Below the pieces are notes generated by a model, which was given only the letters and a program-made list of their open reading frames with translations, was not told the origin of the DNA and did no database searches. This document shows, piece after piece, positions 29,693-37,856 of a stretch of DNA of 64,000 bases; position 1 is the stretch's first letter; every line of letters starts with the position of its first letter. The translations under genes were made by a program, and so were the position numbers. The DNA is from Paenibacillus bouchesdurhonensis. GTDB taxonomy: Bacteria > Bacillota > Bacilli > Paenibacillales > Paenibacillaceae. The stretch covers positions 445 through 64,444 of the forward strand of contig NZ_LT732547.1 of NCBI RefSeq assembly GCF_900155685.1, written 5' to 3'.

Positions 29693-29790
29693 TATACACC
29701 TCGTCCTTGAGATAAATTGAAACCGTGCTTTTGCCTTTAAGCATCCTTGCGAAAAGACAGGAACCCTCAATAAATAAACGGTTATATTTT

Positions 29791-29817
29791 TTATCGACAG
29801 AAATCCATTTTTTTTTA
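29791..29817 (-). promoter_or_regulatory. sigma-D-type promoter of motAB
   Basis: On the minus strand TAAA (29817-29814), 15 nt, then GTCGATAA (29798-29791) match the flagellar sigma-D consensus TAAA-N14-16-GCCGATAT with two mismatches, in the right place for motAB. Confidence 0.6.
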
Positions 29818-29883
29818 AGTGGTATTTTCGTTTATAATAAGACAATGGCCTATTTTAGGAGTCGTGAAGGGAGCGAATCGCCC

Positions 29884-30177
29884 GTGGGAGTAAAGCACGG
29901 AAGGGAATATGAATATATTTTGGCGGATTTTACGGAGGCTGTTGGCCGTATACCGGATTGCTATGTTTTCTTTGAGATGGAGCCTGCCGAATGGGAGGGG
30001 CTGTCGAAGGAGGAGAGGCACGAGGTTCTGGAGGCATTGGCTGAGGATCTATTCTTCGGACTGGGCTCCGAGCCGGTAATTACCGTGGGAAGCGCAGTCG
30101 TGATATATGACCCGGAAGCCCACCGTATCAATGTGTTAGTTGGGGAAGAGGAGTTAACCTCGGTCAAGCTGATTTAA
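29884..30177 (+). CDS. conserved hypothetical protein
   Basis: This 97-residue acidic protein (motifs DFTEAVGRIPDCYVFF and LAEDLFFGLGSEPVI) is of unknown function. GTG 29884 is preferred: AAGGGAG precedes it, and a TATAAT at 29833-29838 lies so close to the earlier ATG (29845) that transcription would begin at about that ATG. It is transcribed divergently from motAB. Confidence 0.65.
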   Translation: MGVKHGREYEYILADFTEAVGRIPDCYVFFEMEPAEWEGLSKEERHEVLEALAEDLFFGLGSEPVITVGSAVVIYDPEAHRINVLVGEEELTSVKLI

Positions 30178-30406
30178 GGGAGTTGCGTATAAAAGATTTT
30201 GCATGTGCCTTGGGCCGTGGTAAAATATGAGATTAGGAATATCTAAATTATAGCTCTTGGCATTATGCATGAATGAAGTACATGGGGAATAACAATAATC
30301 AAAAAGTATAATTAAAACTTACCAATAAAGCTTCGTGCATTTAAAGGTACAAGGGACGTACTACATAGTCTTTGGGGTTCTTGAAAAAGAACAGGGAGGA
30401 AAGAAC

Positions 30407-30706
30407 ATGCCGTTTACACCACAAGAAGTTGAGGCGCATTTAGAAAAGTTAGAAGGATGGGAATTGGAAGAGGGACGCTGGATCGTTCGCAAATACACGT
30501 TCTCTGAGTTTATGAAGGGCATAGCCTTTGTAGACGAGGTTGCGGCGATCTCTGAGGCCTTTAACCATCATCCTTTTATTACGATCGATTACAAGACGGT
30601 TACGCTTCGTTTGACATCATGGGAAGCAGGTGGGATCACGGCCATCGACATTAAGGAAGCCGAGCAATACAATGAGGCCTTTGAAAAGATGAGTTCTTCC
30701 GAATAA
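30407..30706 (+). CDS. phhB: 4a-hydroxytetrahydrobiopterin dehydratase
   Basis: This 99-residue pterin-4a-carbinolamine dehydratase recycles pterin cofactors and also assists molybdopterin metabolism in some bacteria. The active-site pattern EAFNHHP then FITIDYKTVTLRLTSW fits the family motif, with Trp instead of the third His, which the published consensus allows, and the final Asp at AID. ATG 30407 is preceded by AGGGAGG; the 24-codon upstream extension has no site. No aromatic amino acid hydroxylase is nearby. Confidence 0.9.
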   Translation: MPFTPQEVEAHLEKLEGWELEEGRWIVRKYTFSEFMKGIAFVDEVAAISEAFNHHPFITIDYKTVTLRLTSWEAGGITAIDIKEAEQYNEAFEKMSSSE

Positions 30707-30742
30707 CGCAAGGGGGAACCAAGGTATCTTGGCCGAATACGG

Positions 30743-30787
30743 GACACGCCCACCGGGAACGCTACGTTTCTGGTGGGCGTGTCTTTA
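30743..30787. terminator. bidirectional terminator
   Basis: The stem GACACGCCCACC / GGTGGGCGTGTC, with a long loop, is followed by TTTATT and lies between the convergent phhB and cytochrome genes. Confidence 0.75.
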
Positions 30788-30797
30788 TTGTGCATAA

Positions 30798-31157
30798 TTA
30801 TTTTTTCTCGGCAAGCCAAAGTGCGACGTTCGCAATTTCCTCGTCTTGGAGCTTATCTTTGAAGCCAGGCATCATGGAGCCTTTACCCTTCGAAATCACC
30901 TTGTAAAGCTGTTCAGTGGACATGGTGGCACCGATATTTTGCAGATTAGGTCCCGCTAAGCCCTCCAATTGATCCCCGTGACAGCTAATGCAGTTTGCTT
31001 TGACGACGGTTTCCGCTTGCTCTGCATTCAATGTGACTTCAGGCATTTGCGTCTTATTCTCTTGTGCGACCTGTTCTTTACCAGGCAAAGTAAACAGAAG
31101 CACGAGAGCCAGCGCACACGCGACAAAGAATAGCCCGCTCATAACCCACTTTTGCAT
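30798..31157 (-). CDS. membrane-anchored cytochrome c
   Basis: This 119-residue monohaem cytochrome has one N-terminal membrane helix (WVMSGLFFVACALALVLLF). The haem site is CISCH, with axial Met in GSMMPGF. It resembles the c-550 type (CccA) of Bacillus in size and anchoring, and would carry electrons on the outer membrane face. ATG 31157 is chosen for its GGAGGG site. It is a single-gene unit. Confidence 0.88.
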   Translation of the reverse strand: MQKWVMSGLFFVACALALVLLFTLPGKEQVAQENKTQMPEVTLNAEQAETVVKANCISCHGDQLEGLAGPNLQNIGATMSTEQLYKVISKGKGSMMPGFKDKLQDEEIANVALWLAEKK

Positions 31158-31399
31158 TCCAATCGTCCCTCCTATGTAAGCTACCTTATTATTATAACGG
31201 AACATGCTATTTGATCATAGCATTTGTGACAAAAAAAGCAACGAATTCCGCATATAATTGCCCAAATTTCACAATATATATGAGCATTCTCATAGCGCGC
31301 TAGAAAGGGGCGTATAAGCGTCTTCTGAACAACAACGTTCCATCACCCATAATTACCCGAGAACGCCTTACAGGCGCTCTCAGACTCCTTGAAGCCTGT

Positions 31400-31897
31400 C
31401 TATAATCGTTCGCCACGATATACCATACAGTAATAGGGTTTAGATATAGCACCAGGAGTCATTTTCTCGTACAGATCGGTAATCACGAAGCCTGATTTCT
31501 GATAGGCTCGAATAGCCCGCGTATTCCAGGTAAGCACTTCAAGATCAATTACGTTGGACGGTGCGCGCCGCTGCCCCTCTTTGACAATCGTCAATACAAA
31601 CGACTTACCCAGTCCATGTCCGCATAAATCGGGTCTCATCCCGATTCCGAGTCTCGTTACGTTCTCCATCGGGAAATATTGGGCAAATCCAGCCAGATTT
31701 CCTTGCTCGTCCAGCACGGATACATATTGCTCGGCCCGCAATACCGGATTGCCGAATTCAACATCAAGAGCTTTCATTTGTTCCCAAGGCAGCCAGCTAT
31801 AGATATCATAGGGGGAGTCGTAGCGCCAAGTACTGATTGCTTCCCCGTGTTGCTCTTCCATAGGAACGATCTGAAACTGAATATCTCGTTTATCCAT
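31400..31897 (-). CDS. GNAT family N-acetyltransferase
   Basis: This 165-residue GNAT enzyme transfers an acetyl group from acetyl-CoA to an amine. The acetyl-CoA binding loop is RPDLCGHGLGKSF, followed by LEVLTWNTRAIRAYQKSGF, a common GNAT C-terminal motif. The substrate is not predictable. AAGGAGG precedes the ATG. Confidence 0.88.
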   Translation of the reverse strand: MDKRDIQFQIVPMEEQHGEAISTWRYDSPYDIYSWLPWEQMKALDVEFGNPVLRAEQYVSVLDEQGNLAGFAQYFPMENVTRLGIGMRPDLCGHGLGKSFVLTIVKEGQRRAPSNVIDLEVLTWNTRAIRAYQKSGFVITDLYEKMTPGAISKPYYCMVYRGERL

Positions 31898-32156
31898 CTT
31901 GCGCCTCCTTGTACAAATGAGAATGCCGTGCCATGGAACTTTTCCGGCGCGATCTTTTTACCACCACTGTAACGGGATTTTATTTTATTGTAAAGGCTCT
32001 AATGGTGATGTTTTTAGGAGTAGTGCGATTTATGCGGGATGTTTATCTAATTTTAGTGAAAACGATTTATCGTAGAGAAAGGAAAATAGTGCTAAGGTCG
32101 TATGACGCAACTTTTTCCCTTGGAGTTTCGTTAATAGGGTATAACGAATAAAGAGC
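31898..32156. other. gap without supported gene
   Basis: A 72-codon plus-strand frame (31933-32151) has no ribosome site and overlaps promoter-like AT-rich sequence. I do not call a gene here. Confidence 0.3.
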
Positions 32157-32197
32157 AAGAAAAAAGCCGCCACAATTCTGGCAGGAATCGTCGCGGC
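32157..32197 (-). terminator. NlpC/P60 gene terminator
   Basis: On the minus strand a GCCGC / GCGGC stem with an inner CTGCCA region is followed by a run of T residues, 39 nt after the stop. Confidence 0.8.
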
Positions 32198-32235
32198 AAA
32201 TCAAAGAAGTAGTAGACTTAAATTCAAAAGAAATA

Positions 32236-32712
32236 TTAGGATTGTGCGGCATGGGTAGAATAACCGTATTTGCTCAAAATCCGCTTCGCACCGACATAAC
32301 GTTTCTTGTAGTAGCTATTACTTAGTTTGTCGGTACGAATCCCTTTGGAAGAAGAGGCATGAGCGAACTTCCCGTCGCCGATATAAACGCCCACATGAGA
32401 TACTCCTTTGCCGGTCGTATTAAAAAATACGAGATCTCCTTCTTTCAGTTGATTCTTCGCAACAGGTGTACCCTGCTTGTACTGGGCTGACGATACACGA
32501 GGCAGCTTAACACCCATCTTCTTGAAGACGTAACTTGTGAATCCGGAGCAATCGAAACCGTTTGTCGTCGTTCCTCCGAGCTTGTAAGGTGTGCCGTAGA
32601 CTGCATTAACCGCCTTGTTCAATGTCGTGTCTGAGTCCGCGTATGCGCTTGCTGTTCCCAATGTGAAGAGAATGGCTAAGCTCGTCGCCGCTGCTGTCAA
32701 AGTCTTTCTCAA
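32236..32712 (-). CDS. secreted NlpC/P60 endopeptidase
   Basis: This 158-residue peptidoglycan hydrolase has a signal peptide (SLAILFTLGTASAYA). The catalytic core includes Cys in FDCSGFTSYVF, His in GVSHVGVYIG, and a third residue near FAHASSSKGI. The start is TTG 32712 after GGAAGGAG. A c-di-AMP riboswitch lies upstream. The gene is a close paralogue of the next NlpC/P60 gene (33053-33544), so the pair probably arose by tandem duplication of gene plus leader. Confidence 0.92.
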   Translation of the reverse strand: MRKTLTAAATSLAILFTLGTASAYADSDTTLNKAVNAVYGTPYKLGGTTTNGFDCSGFTSYVFKKMGVKLPRVSSAQYKQGTPVAKNQLKEGDLVFFNTTGKGVSHVGVYIGDGKFAHASSSKGIRTDKLSNSYYKKRYVGAKRILSKYGYSTHAAQS

Positions 32713-32731
32713 GTTGTATTACTCCTTCCAA

Positions 32732-32845
32732 GGCCTGCGAGGTTAGCTTAAGGATTCGGTTGAAGGTTCCCTATCATCTCTTCTGAAGCGAGATCAATTC
32801 ACCCATAGATGGTTCCCCCGTTTCCCGGGTGCCGGGAATTCGGCT
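32732..32845 (-). promoter_or_regulatory. c-di-AMP (ydaO/yuaA) riboswitch
   Basis: On the minus strand the leader contains GGGGGAACC then TGGGTGAATTGATC, and ends CCGAATCCTTAAGCTAACC followed by TCG. This matches the conserved cores of the ydaO/yuaA class, which binds c-di-AMP and usually shuts down wall-hydrolase genes. It lies directly in front of the NlpC/P60 gene. Confidence 0.9.
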
Positions 32846-32998
32846 TCTCAAGTTGTATGCACCCGAAACGAAACGACTTACAATAATAATTACAAGTTTG
32901 TTACTTATTACTTTGGTTATTCTAACAAAAGCGGCCATCTTTTGCAAGTTTAGTCCCGAGATTGGGCACTGGTAAAGTTATCCGGTAATTTAGGGAAT

Positions 32999-33041
32999 AA
33001 AAAAACCTGCAGGTGGATTCTTGAAGGAATCTCTACAGGTC
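32999..33041 (-). terminator. terminator of second NlpC/P60 gene
   Basis: On the minus strand the ACCTG / CAGGT stem with inner GATTCC / GGAATC pairing is followed by seven T residues. Confidence 0.7.
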
Positions 33042-33052
33042 TTTTGGACGTA

Positions 33053-33544
33053 TTATTCTACATCATCGTGATCTTCGCTATCTACGGCAACAGCTTCATA
33101 TTTATCTGTGCTCATGATGCGTTTGGCACCGACATAGCGTTTGACATAATAGTCTTCGCTCAATTTGCTGATGATTACGCCTTTCTTGGTCGAAGCGTGG
33201 GCAAAGCTCTCACCGTCAACCATAACGCCAACATGGGATACACCCTTGCCGGAAGTGTTGAAGAATACGAGATCTCCTGGTTTGAGATCGTCCTTCTTAA
33301 CGGCTGTTCCCATATTATATTGGGATCCCGATGTACGCGGAAGCTTAATATCGAGACTCTTGAATACATAAGAAGTAAATCCAGAACAATCAAAGCCATC
33401 CGTTGTCGTACCGCCGGAAACATATTTCGTACCCAGAGCCGACTGAATGGTACTGTCCAGCTTGGAGTCTGCGAAAGCGCTCCCAGCTCCTAATGAGAAT
33501 AGAATGGAAAAACTCACAGCTACTACGGCCAACTTTTTCTTCAA
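33053..33544 (-). CDS. secreted NlpC/P60 endopeptidase, paralogue
   Basis: This 163-residue paralogue of the previous gene has a signal peptide (AVVAVSFSILFSLGAGSAFA), catalytic Cys in FDCSGFTSYVF and His in GVSHVGVMVDG. It ends in an acidic tail (EDHDDVE) that the other copy lacks. The start is TTG 33544 after GGAAGGAG. It also follows a c-di-AMP riboswitch and so is probably regulated together with its twin. It probably cleaves stem-peptide bonds in the cell wall. Confidence 0.92.
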   Translation of the reverse strand: MKKKLAVVAVSFSILFSLGAGSAFADSKLDSTIQSALGTKYVSGGTTTDGFDCSGFTSYVFKSLDIKLPRTSGSQYNMGTAVKKDDLKPGDLVFFNTSGKGVSHVGVMVDGESFAHASTKKGVIISKLSEDYYVKRYVGAKRIMSTDKYEAVAVDSEDHDDVE

Positions 33545-33563
33545 AGAAGTTATGCTCCTTCCA

Positions 33564-33677
33564 ATGCCTACGAGGTTAGCTTAAGGATTCGGTTTGAAGG
33601 TTCCCTATGATCCCTCTGAAGCGAGATCAATTCACCCAAAATGGTTCCCCCGTTTCCCCGGTGAAGGGAATTCGGCT
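33564..33677 (-). promoter_or_regulatory. c-di-AMP (ydaO/yuaA) riboswitch, second copy
   Basis: It has the same conserved pieces as the first copy: CGGGGGAACC, GGGTGAATTGATC and the CCGAATCC ... GCTAACCTCG end, on the minus strand. It precedes the second NlpC/P60 gene. Confidence 0.9.
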
Positions 33678-33846
33678 GTAATTTTAACACCAGGTTTAAC
33701 ATATTCGACAATGCTGTCATGCATCTTAAGAATTATGACAGAAATGATTACAAATCTGTTACTTAAAAAGTTCTGCTGTTATTGTAACAAGGCAGGCATC
33801 ATTTGGCAATGGTTAAATTGCGAGAATTATATAGCAAGCATAGAAT

Positions 33847-33874
33847 AAGACCTCCGCAAAAGCGCGGAGGCCTT
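33847..33874 (-). terminator. hairpin after membrane-protein gene
   Basis: The perfect stem GACCTCCGC / GCGGAGGTC (one wobble at the base) is in the 3' region of the minus-strand membrane-protein gene, with a short T-run (TCTTAT) behind it. Confidence 0.55.
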
Positions 33875-33907
33875 GTGGCTCTAGGGAGCCAAAGAGATGA
33901 AGAAATT

Positions 33908-34729
33908 TTAACTTTTTTGTTGCCATAGGCTATATTGCGAGGATATTTTCCATATTTTGAAAACGGTGCGGAAGAATGGATATGCCTGCTGCAGGATCAG
34001 AGCCAACAGACCGGTCATGATCCAGGATATCGTGCCGAATAGTATAAATAGTATAGAGCAAGAGACTGCGAGAACGATGGAGATTCCAAGACCGGCTGTA
34101 AGATGCTTCCAGCAAACAATCAAGGATGGCCAGGCTTTGCCCTTGAACAAGTAACCGAATTGCAGGAAAAGCAAGGTTTGGCGTATAAACCAGCTGTAGC
34201 CGAGCCAGCCAATGATATAAGTCATGGAGATTAGAAAAACCGAAATTTGGCTGCCCCCTTGGAGAAGGATGGACAAAGGTGCGTATACTTTGGGCAGCAA
34301 CAACACGGTTGGAATCAGAATCAAGATAAGCTCCAGAAAATAGAATAGAGTTACGGGCTTCCAGAATTTCTGCATGCCCCGGAATAGGGGAAGGCCGGCC
34401 GCCCTTTCCTCCGCAGGAAGCAATCCATATAATATGCCGGCGTGGATCAAAGGGGTTAATAGCAGTCGAAGTATGACCATGCCGATTAGGATCCATATGT
34501 AATGGTGAACTTCGGGAGTTTGCCAGAATCTGCTCTGTCCTTCAATCATAAACAAAATTCGGCTTAGCTCATGGGGGTGAGGATCTGGGAAGCGATGCAG
34601 CACTTGAACAACAGCCGTATTGACCAGTCGATATAGAAAGACACCCCACAGCAATTGATACAGAAACAGAATGATGACGGAGGGGAACTGTCTTTTGACG
34701 CTGCTCCACCCATTGCGTATATAGGGCAT
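33908..34729 (-). CDS. integral membrane protein of unknown function
   Basis: This 273-residue protein has about six hydrophobic segments, e.g. VIILFLYQLLWGVFLY, LELILILIPTVLLLP and ISIVLAVSCSILFILFG. I see no catalytic motif and cannot name the family; the overall style resembles DUF975-like or transporter-associated Paenibacillus membrane proteins. ATG 34729 follows AGGAGGG. The tandem repeat lies just upstream and the M1 peptidase gene reads into it, so the two genes may be co-transcribed. Confidence 0.72.
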   Translation of the reverse strand: MPYIRNGWSSVKRQFPSVIILFLYQLLWGVFLYRLVNTAVVQVLHRFPDPHPHELSRILFMIEGQSRFWQTPEVHHYIWILIGMVILRLLLTPLIHAGILYGLLPAEERAAGLPLFRGMQKFWKPVTLFYFLELILILIPTVLLLPKVYAPLSILLQGGSQISVFLISMTYIIGWLGYSWFIRQTLLFLQFGYLFKGKAWPSLIVCWKHLTAGLGISIVLAVSCSILFILFGTISWIMTGLLALILQQAYPFFRTVFKIWKISSQYSLWQQKS

Positions 34730-34744
34730 GGTATCCCTCCTAAA

Positions 34745-34983
34745 AGTTTTGTGAGCAGTACTACTCTGAATAAGCATCGAACAAAACTTACTCCGGAAGC
34801 CTAAGCCTAGTTTTGTGAGCAGTACTGCTCTGAATAAGCATCGAACAAAACTTACTCCGGAAGCCTAAGCCTAGTTTTGTGAGCAGTACTGCTCTGAATA
34901 AGCATCGAACAAAACTTACTTCGGAAGCCTAAGCCTAGTTTTGTGAGCAGTACTGCTCTGAATAAGCATCGAACAAAACTTAC
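34745..34983. repeat. 64-bp tandem repeat with nested palindromes
   Basis: Copies begin at 34745, 34809, 34873 and 34937: three full 64-bp units and a 47-bp partial one. Each unit starts AGTTTTGT and, 28 nt later, has ACAAAACT, a perfect inverted pair. Inside is a 14-bp palindrome, GAGCAGTACTGCTC. The first copy has one change (TACTACTC) and the third one (TTCGG). The last copy overlaps the stop codon of the peptidase gene. On either strand each unit can fold into a hairpin of about 44 nt. Confidence 0.95.
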
Positions 34984-36971
34984 CACAAGAAAGAACCGGT
35001 CAGTATTTCTATCAGCTTCGTCATGCTGACATTGGATCGTGTACTGATCTTCTCATCGAGGTTAGCTTTGAAGTAATTGTTGATATGCTTGTTTTCCAGC
35101 ACCAATGTATAGTCCGGATCGATCATGGCCCAAGCAAGGGGTTCTTTATAGCGCAGCATTAATTTCTCCTTCTCCTTCTCTCCGTTCCATACCTTTCGAA
35201 CCGTGTGGCCGTCTTGGAAGGTGAAGAGAATAGGTACCTTCGGATGGGTTCCGCCTTTCCGCCGGATATCTACAATGGATTCGTAAAGTACCTCATTGTT
35301 TTCCCGGATTTCCAGGGTAGTGATGTTCTCTATGGCATAGTCCGCCATTTTTCCGTCATATACATATTGATTAAAATACGTTTTCCAAGAGCGTCCCGTT
35401 GTTTGCTCCAGCACCCGTTGAAAGTCTGCCGTGGTAGGATGCTTGAACCGATATTTGTGGGCATAGAGAGACATGGTGCGGTTCATAGCTTTGCTGCCGA
35501 TTTGCCGTTCAATATCAAGAAGAACGAGCTTACCGCGGTGATAGACATTTTTGGCATAGGTATCCGCGTTGCCGAATTCCCAAGAGGGCTGCGTCAACGG
35601 CTGAGGATTATGAATGAATGCAGATTGGATGGGCAGGCTGATGGTGATTCCAAACTCTTGATCCATCAAGCGGTCTTCGGCATAGGAGGTAAAGGCTTCG
35701 TCCAGCCAGGCTTCTTCAAATTCATTATTGGCCACCATCCCATAGAAAAACTGATGCCCGATCTCATGGATTACGGTTCGTTCTAGCTCGTCATAGCCCG
35801 GAGAGTCACTGGTCGCGCCGAATGCTGTAATTAGTGTCGGATATTCCATCCCTCCTGCACCGTTGCCGTCAGCCGGAGGGACAACGATCGATAAAGTAGA
35901 GTAAGGGTACTTGCCATACCACTTGCTGAAGTTGGATAGAGCAACCTTGGCGGCGTAAAAATAGCGATCCTTCAAATCTTCATGGGCTGGATCTAAATAC
36001 AGCTTAATACGCACCCCGGGAACCTCCGTCGATGAAAAGGGCTCTTCTGCGTAAACGAAGTTGGGCGAAGCAGCCCAGGCGAAATCATGCACGTCGTCAG
36101 CATAGTACTGGACGATTTTACGCTCGCCCTGCTGTACTGCCTGCTTGGTAGGGAACCCTGTAGCCGCTACGGTATATTCACTAGGCACGTCAATATTTAC
36201 GCTGTATATGCCGAAGTCCGAATAGAACTCCGAGTTTCCATGATACTGGTGCAAATTCCACCCCTCTGCACTTCGTCCTCTTCGAAAGGCAGGCTCATAC
36301 ACGGATAGTTTGGGGAACCATTGGCCGGCCATTACAAAGTCATTAGCAGTGCCCATCCGCGCGAATATTTTGGGCAGCTTTACGGTGAAATCAAGCTTGA
36401 GTGTAATGGTCTCGCCGCCTTGGATCGACATCGGCAGCCGCACTTTAGCCAGCGTTCTGTCATTGACATTGCCATCATCTGGCTGGACGTATTGAACGCG
36501 GTGCAGTAGGGAAATGCCGTCCATCGTCCGGATATCGTTCAGCTCTATGGAGCCCCAGCCATCTTTTGGCATGGCGTCGCCGCGCAGGCGGCCGCCGGAT
36601 TCCTTCATAAATGTAGTTTCTGGGGAAGCGAAGGCATTGGGATATAGGTGAAAATACAGCTCGTTCAGCGTTTTTTTGCCGGGATGGGTCCAGGATAGTG
36701 TCTGGGTGCCGGTCAGCGTTCTCTCTACCTCATTCAGCTTGACGTCAATATGGTATTCTGTAACCCGGTTGCTAAGTATTTCTGCCGTCGGCTGCTGGAT
36801 GCTCTCTGCAGGCAAGGGAGAAGGAACCTTTGTTACGACGGGCTTGCCTTGCGGCTGGGAGGCGAATGAGGGAACGATTTGGTGGCCTCTGAGAAGCATG
36901 TACATGATGGAACCGCCTAAAAGACACAGGGTAAGAATAGAAGTACTAACGATAAAAGTTCGACGGGTCAT
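34980..36971 (-). CDS. membrane-anchored M1-type metallopeptidase
   Basis: This 663-residue M1 (gluzincin) aminopeptidase has an N-terminal membrane anchor (TFIVSTSILTLCLLGGSIMYML). The zinc motif is HEIGHQFFYG with the distal Glu in EEAWLDEAFTSY. The exopeptidase loop reads GAGGMEYPTL in place of GAMEN. It would act outside the membrane. ATG 36971 has AGGAGGT 8 nt upstream; the 17-codon upstream extension is unlikely. The stop lies inside the last tandem-repeat copy. Confidence 0.9.
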   Translation of the reverse strand: MTRRTFIVSTSILTLCLLGGSIMYMLLRGHQIVPSFASQPQGKPVVTKVPSPLPAESIQQPTAEILSNRVTEYHIDVKLNEVERTLTGTQTLSWTHPGKKTLNELYFHLYPNAFASPETTFMKESGGRLRGDAMPKDGWGSIELNDIRTMDGISLLHRVQYVQPDDGNVNDRTLAKVRLPMSIQGGETITLKLDFTVKLPKIFARMGTANDFVMAGQWFPKLSVYEPAFRRGRSAEGWNLHQYHGNSEFYSDFGIYSVNIDVPSEYTVAATGFPTKQAVQQGERKIVQYYADDVHDFAWAASPNFVYAEEPFSSTEVPGVRIKLYLDPAHEDLKDRYFYAAKVALSNFSKWYGKYPYSTLSIVVPPADGNGAGGMEYPTLITAFGATSDSPGYDELERTVIHEIGHQFFYGMVANNEFEEAWLDEAFTSYAEDRLMDQEFGITISLPIQSAFIHNPQPLTQPSWEFGNADTYAKNVYHRGKLVLLDIERQIGSKAMNRTMSLYAHKYRFKHPTTADFQRVLEQTTGRSWKTYFNQYVYDGKMADYAIENITTLEIRENNEVLYESIVDIRRKGGTHPKVPILFTFQDGHTVRKVWNGEKEKEKLMLRYKEPLAWAMIDPDYTLVLENKHINNYFKANLDEKISTRSNVSMTKLIEILTGSFLW

Positions 36972-37165
36972 TCCATGGATACCTCCTGTTGACAAGCATC
37001 TACAGCATGTATATGTTTGCATTTGAGAGATTATTAGCTAAAATAAAATTAATGTATACGTCGGATGAACAAGCCGTTTCTAATGGGAATATATCATGCA
37101 AAAATTGCCTTGGGCATCAGCTCTCAGCTATGACAGCGATCGCTTCAAGCCAGGTGGAGGGAATT

Positions 37166-37690
37166 ATGGATAATAAAGATACTTCGCAGAAGACAGGTAA
37201 GAAGATATTTGCCTTGAATATTATTAGTAATGATGATAAGAGCAAGCATAAGGGGTTCGGTGCAGGCTCTATCGATTTAAACAGCATGTCACCCGTAATT
37301 ATCGATGGAGATGAAGCATACATTGATATCGGTGCCATGCATGCTAAGAGCAAGGTAGAGAAAGGGATCAAATTCTCGACGAACCGGGAGGATGTCCCTA
37401 ATGGTCGCCAGGTATGGATCGTCTGGGTAGCTGTAGACCGTACGCCGGAAGCAGGACAGTTCTACGGCGGAATGACCGCATGCGAAATGTGGATCGATAC
37501 AGAGGCTCGACGCGGTTGGAAAATACTTGCCGATCACGTAAACAAAATGGATTATGCCCTTAAGCGCAAGGTGATCCTGGATGGACTAGGGGCAACAGAG
37601 AAAGCAGTCCTTAAGAAGCTGCTAATCGAAACGAACGAGGAATGGTGGGAGAAATCCTCGCCAGAGCTGAAGGCGGCTTTGGAGTCTTAA
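37166..37690 (+). CDS. ywhD: YwhD family protein
   Basis: This 174-residue protein of the YwhD family is of unknown function. Recognisable stretches are KGFGAGSIDLNSMSPVIID and WIVWVAVDRTPEAGQFYGG. In Bacillus ywhD is next to pbpG and speE; here the same genes lie within 7 kb. ATG 37166 has GGAGGG close upstream; the open frame extends another 59 codons without a site. Confidence 0.88.
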   Translation: MDNKDTSQKTGKKIFALNIISNDDKSKHKGFGAGSIDLNSMSPVIIDGDEAYIDIGAMHAKSKVEKGIKFSTNREDVPNGRQVWIVWVAVDRTPEAGQFYGGMTACEMWIDTEARRGWKILADHVNKMDYALKRKVILDGLGATEKAVLKKLLIETNEEWWEKSSPELKAALES

Positions 37691-37712
37691 TATAGAAGCG
37701 AAATTAGAATCA

Positions 37713-37756
37713 AAAACAGCGATCCATCGTGAAGCAAAGGCGATGATCGCTGTTTT
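37713..37756 (+). terminator. ywhD terminator
   Basis: The stem AAAACAGCGAT / ATCGCTGTTTT has an inner CATCG / CGATG pair. Confidence 0.8.
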
Positions 37757-37777
37757 ATATATGAGGACATTAATAAT

Positions 37778-37825
37778 AAAGCACACGGTGGCTTGGAGGA
37801 AATATCTCCAGCCAAACGTGTGCTT
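37778..37825 (-). terminator. cadA terminator
   Basis: On the minus strand the long stem AAGCACACG / CGTGTGCTT with an inner GGCTGGAG / CTCCAAGCC part is followed by a T-rich tail (TTTATTATT). Confidence 0.7.
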
Positions 37826-37856
37826 ATGTTTTCTAGCGCAGGGAGGCTATTCATGC

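Noticed and set aside
31933..32151. 72-codon plus-strand ORF
   Set aside because: No ribosome site and no recognisable product; it overlaps AT-rich intergenic sequence.
34745..34983. CRISPR array
   Set aside because: The spacing is constant, but the intervening sequence is itself repeated, so there are no unique spacers; no cas genes are nearby.
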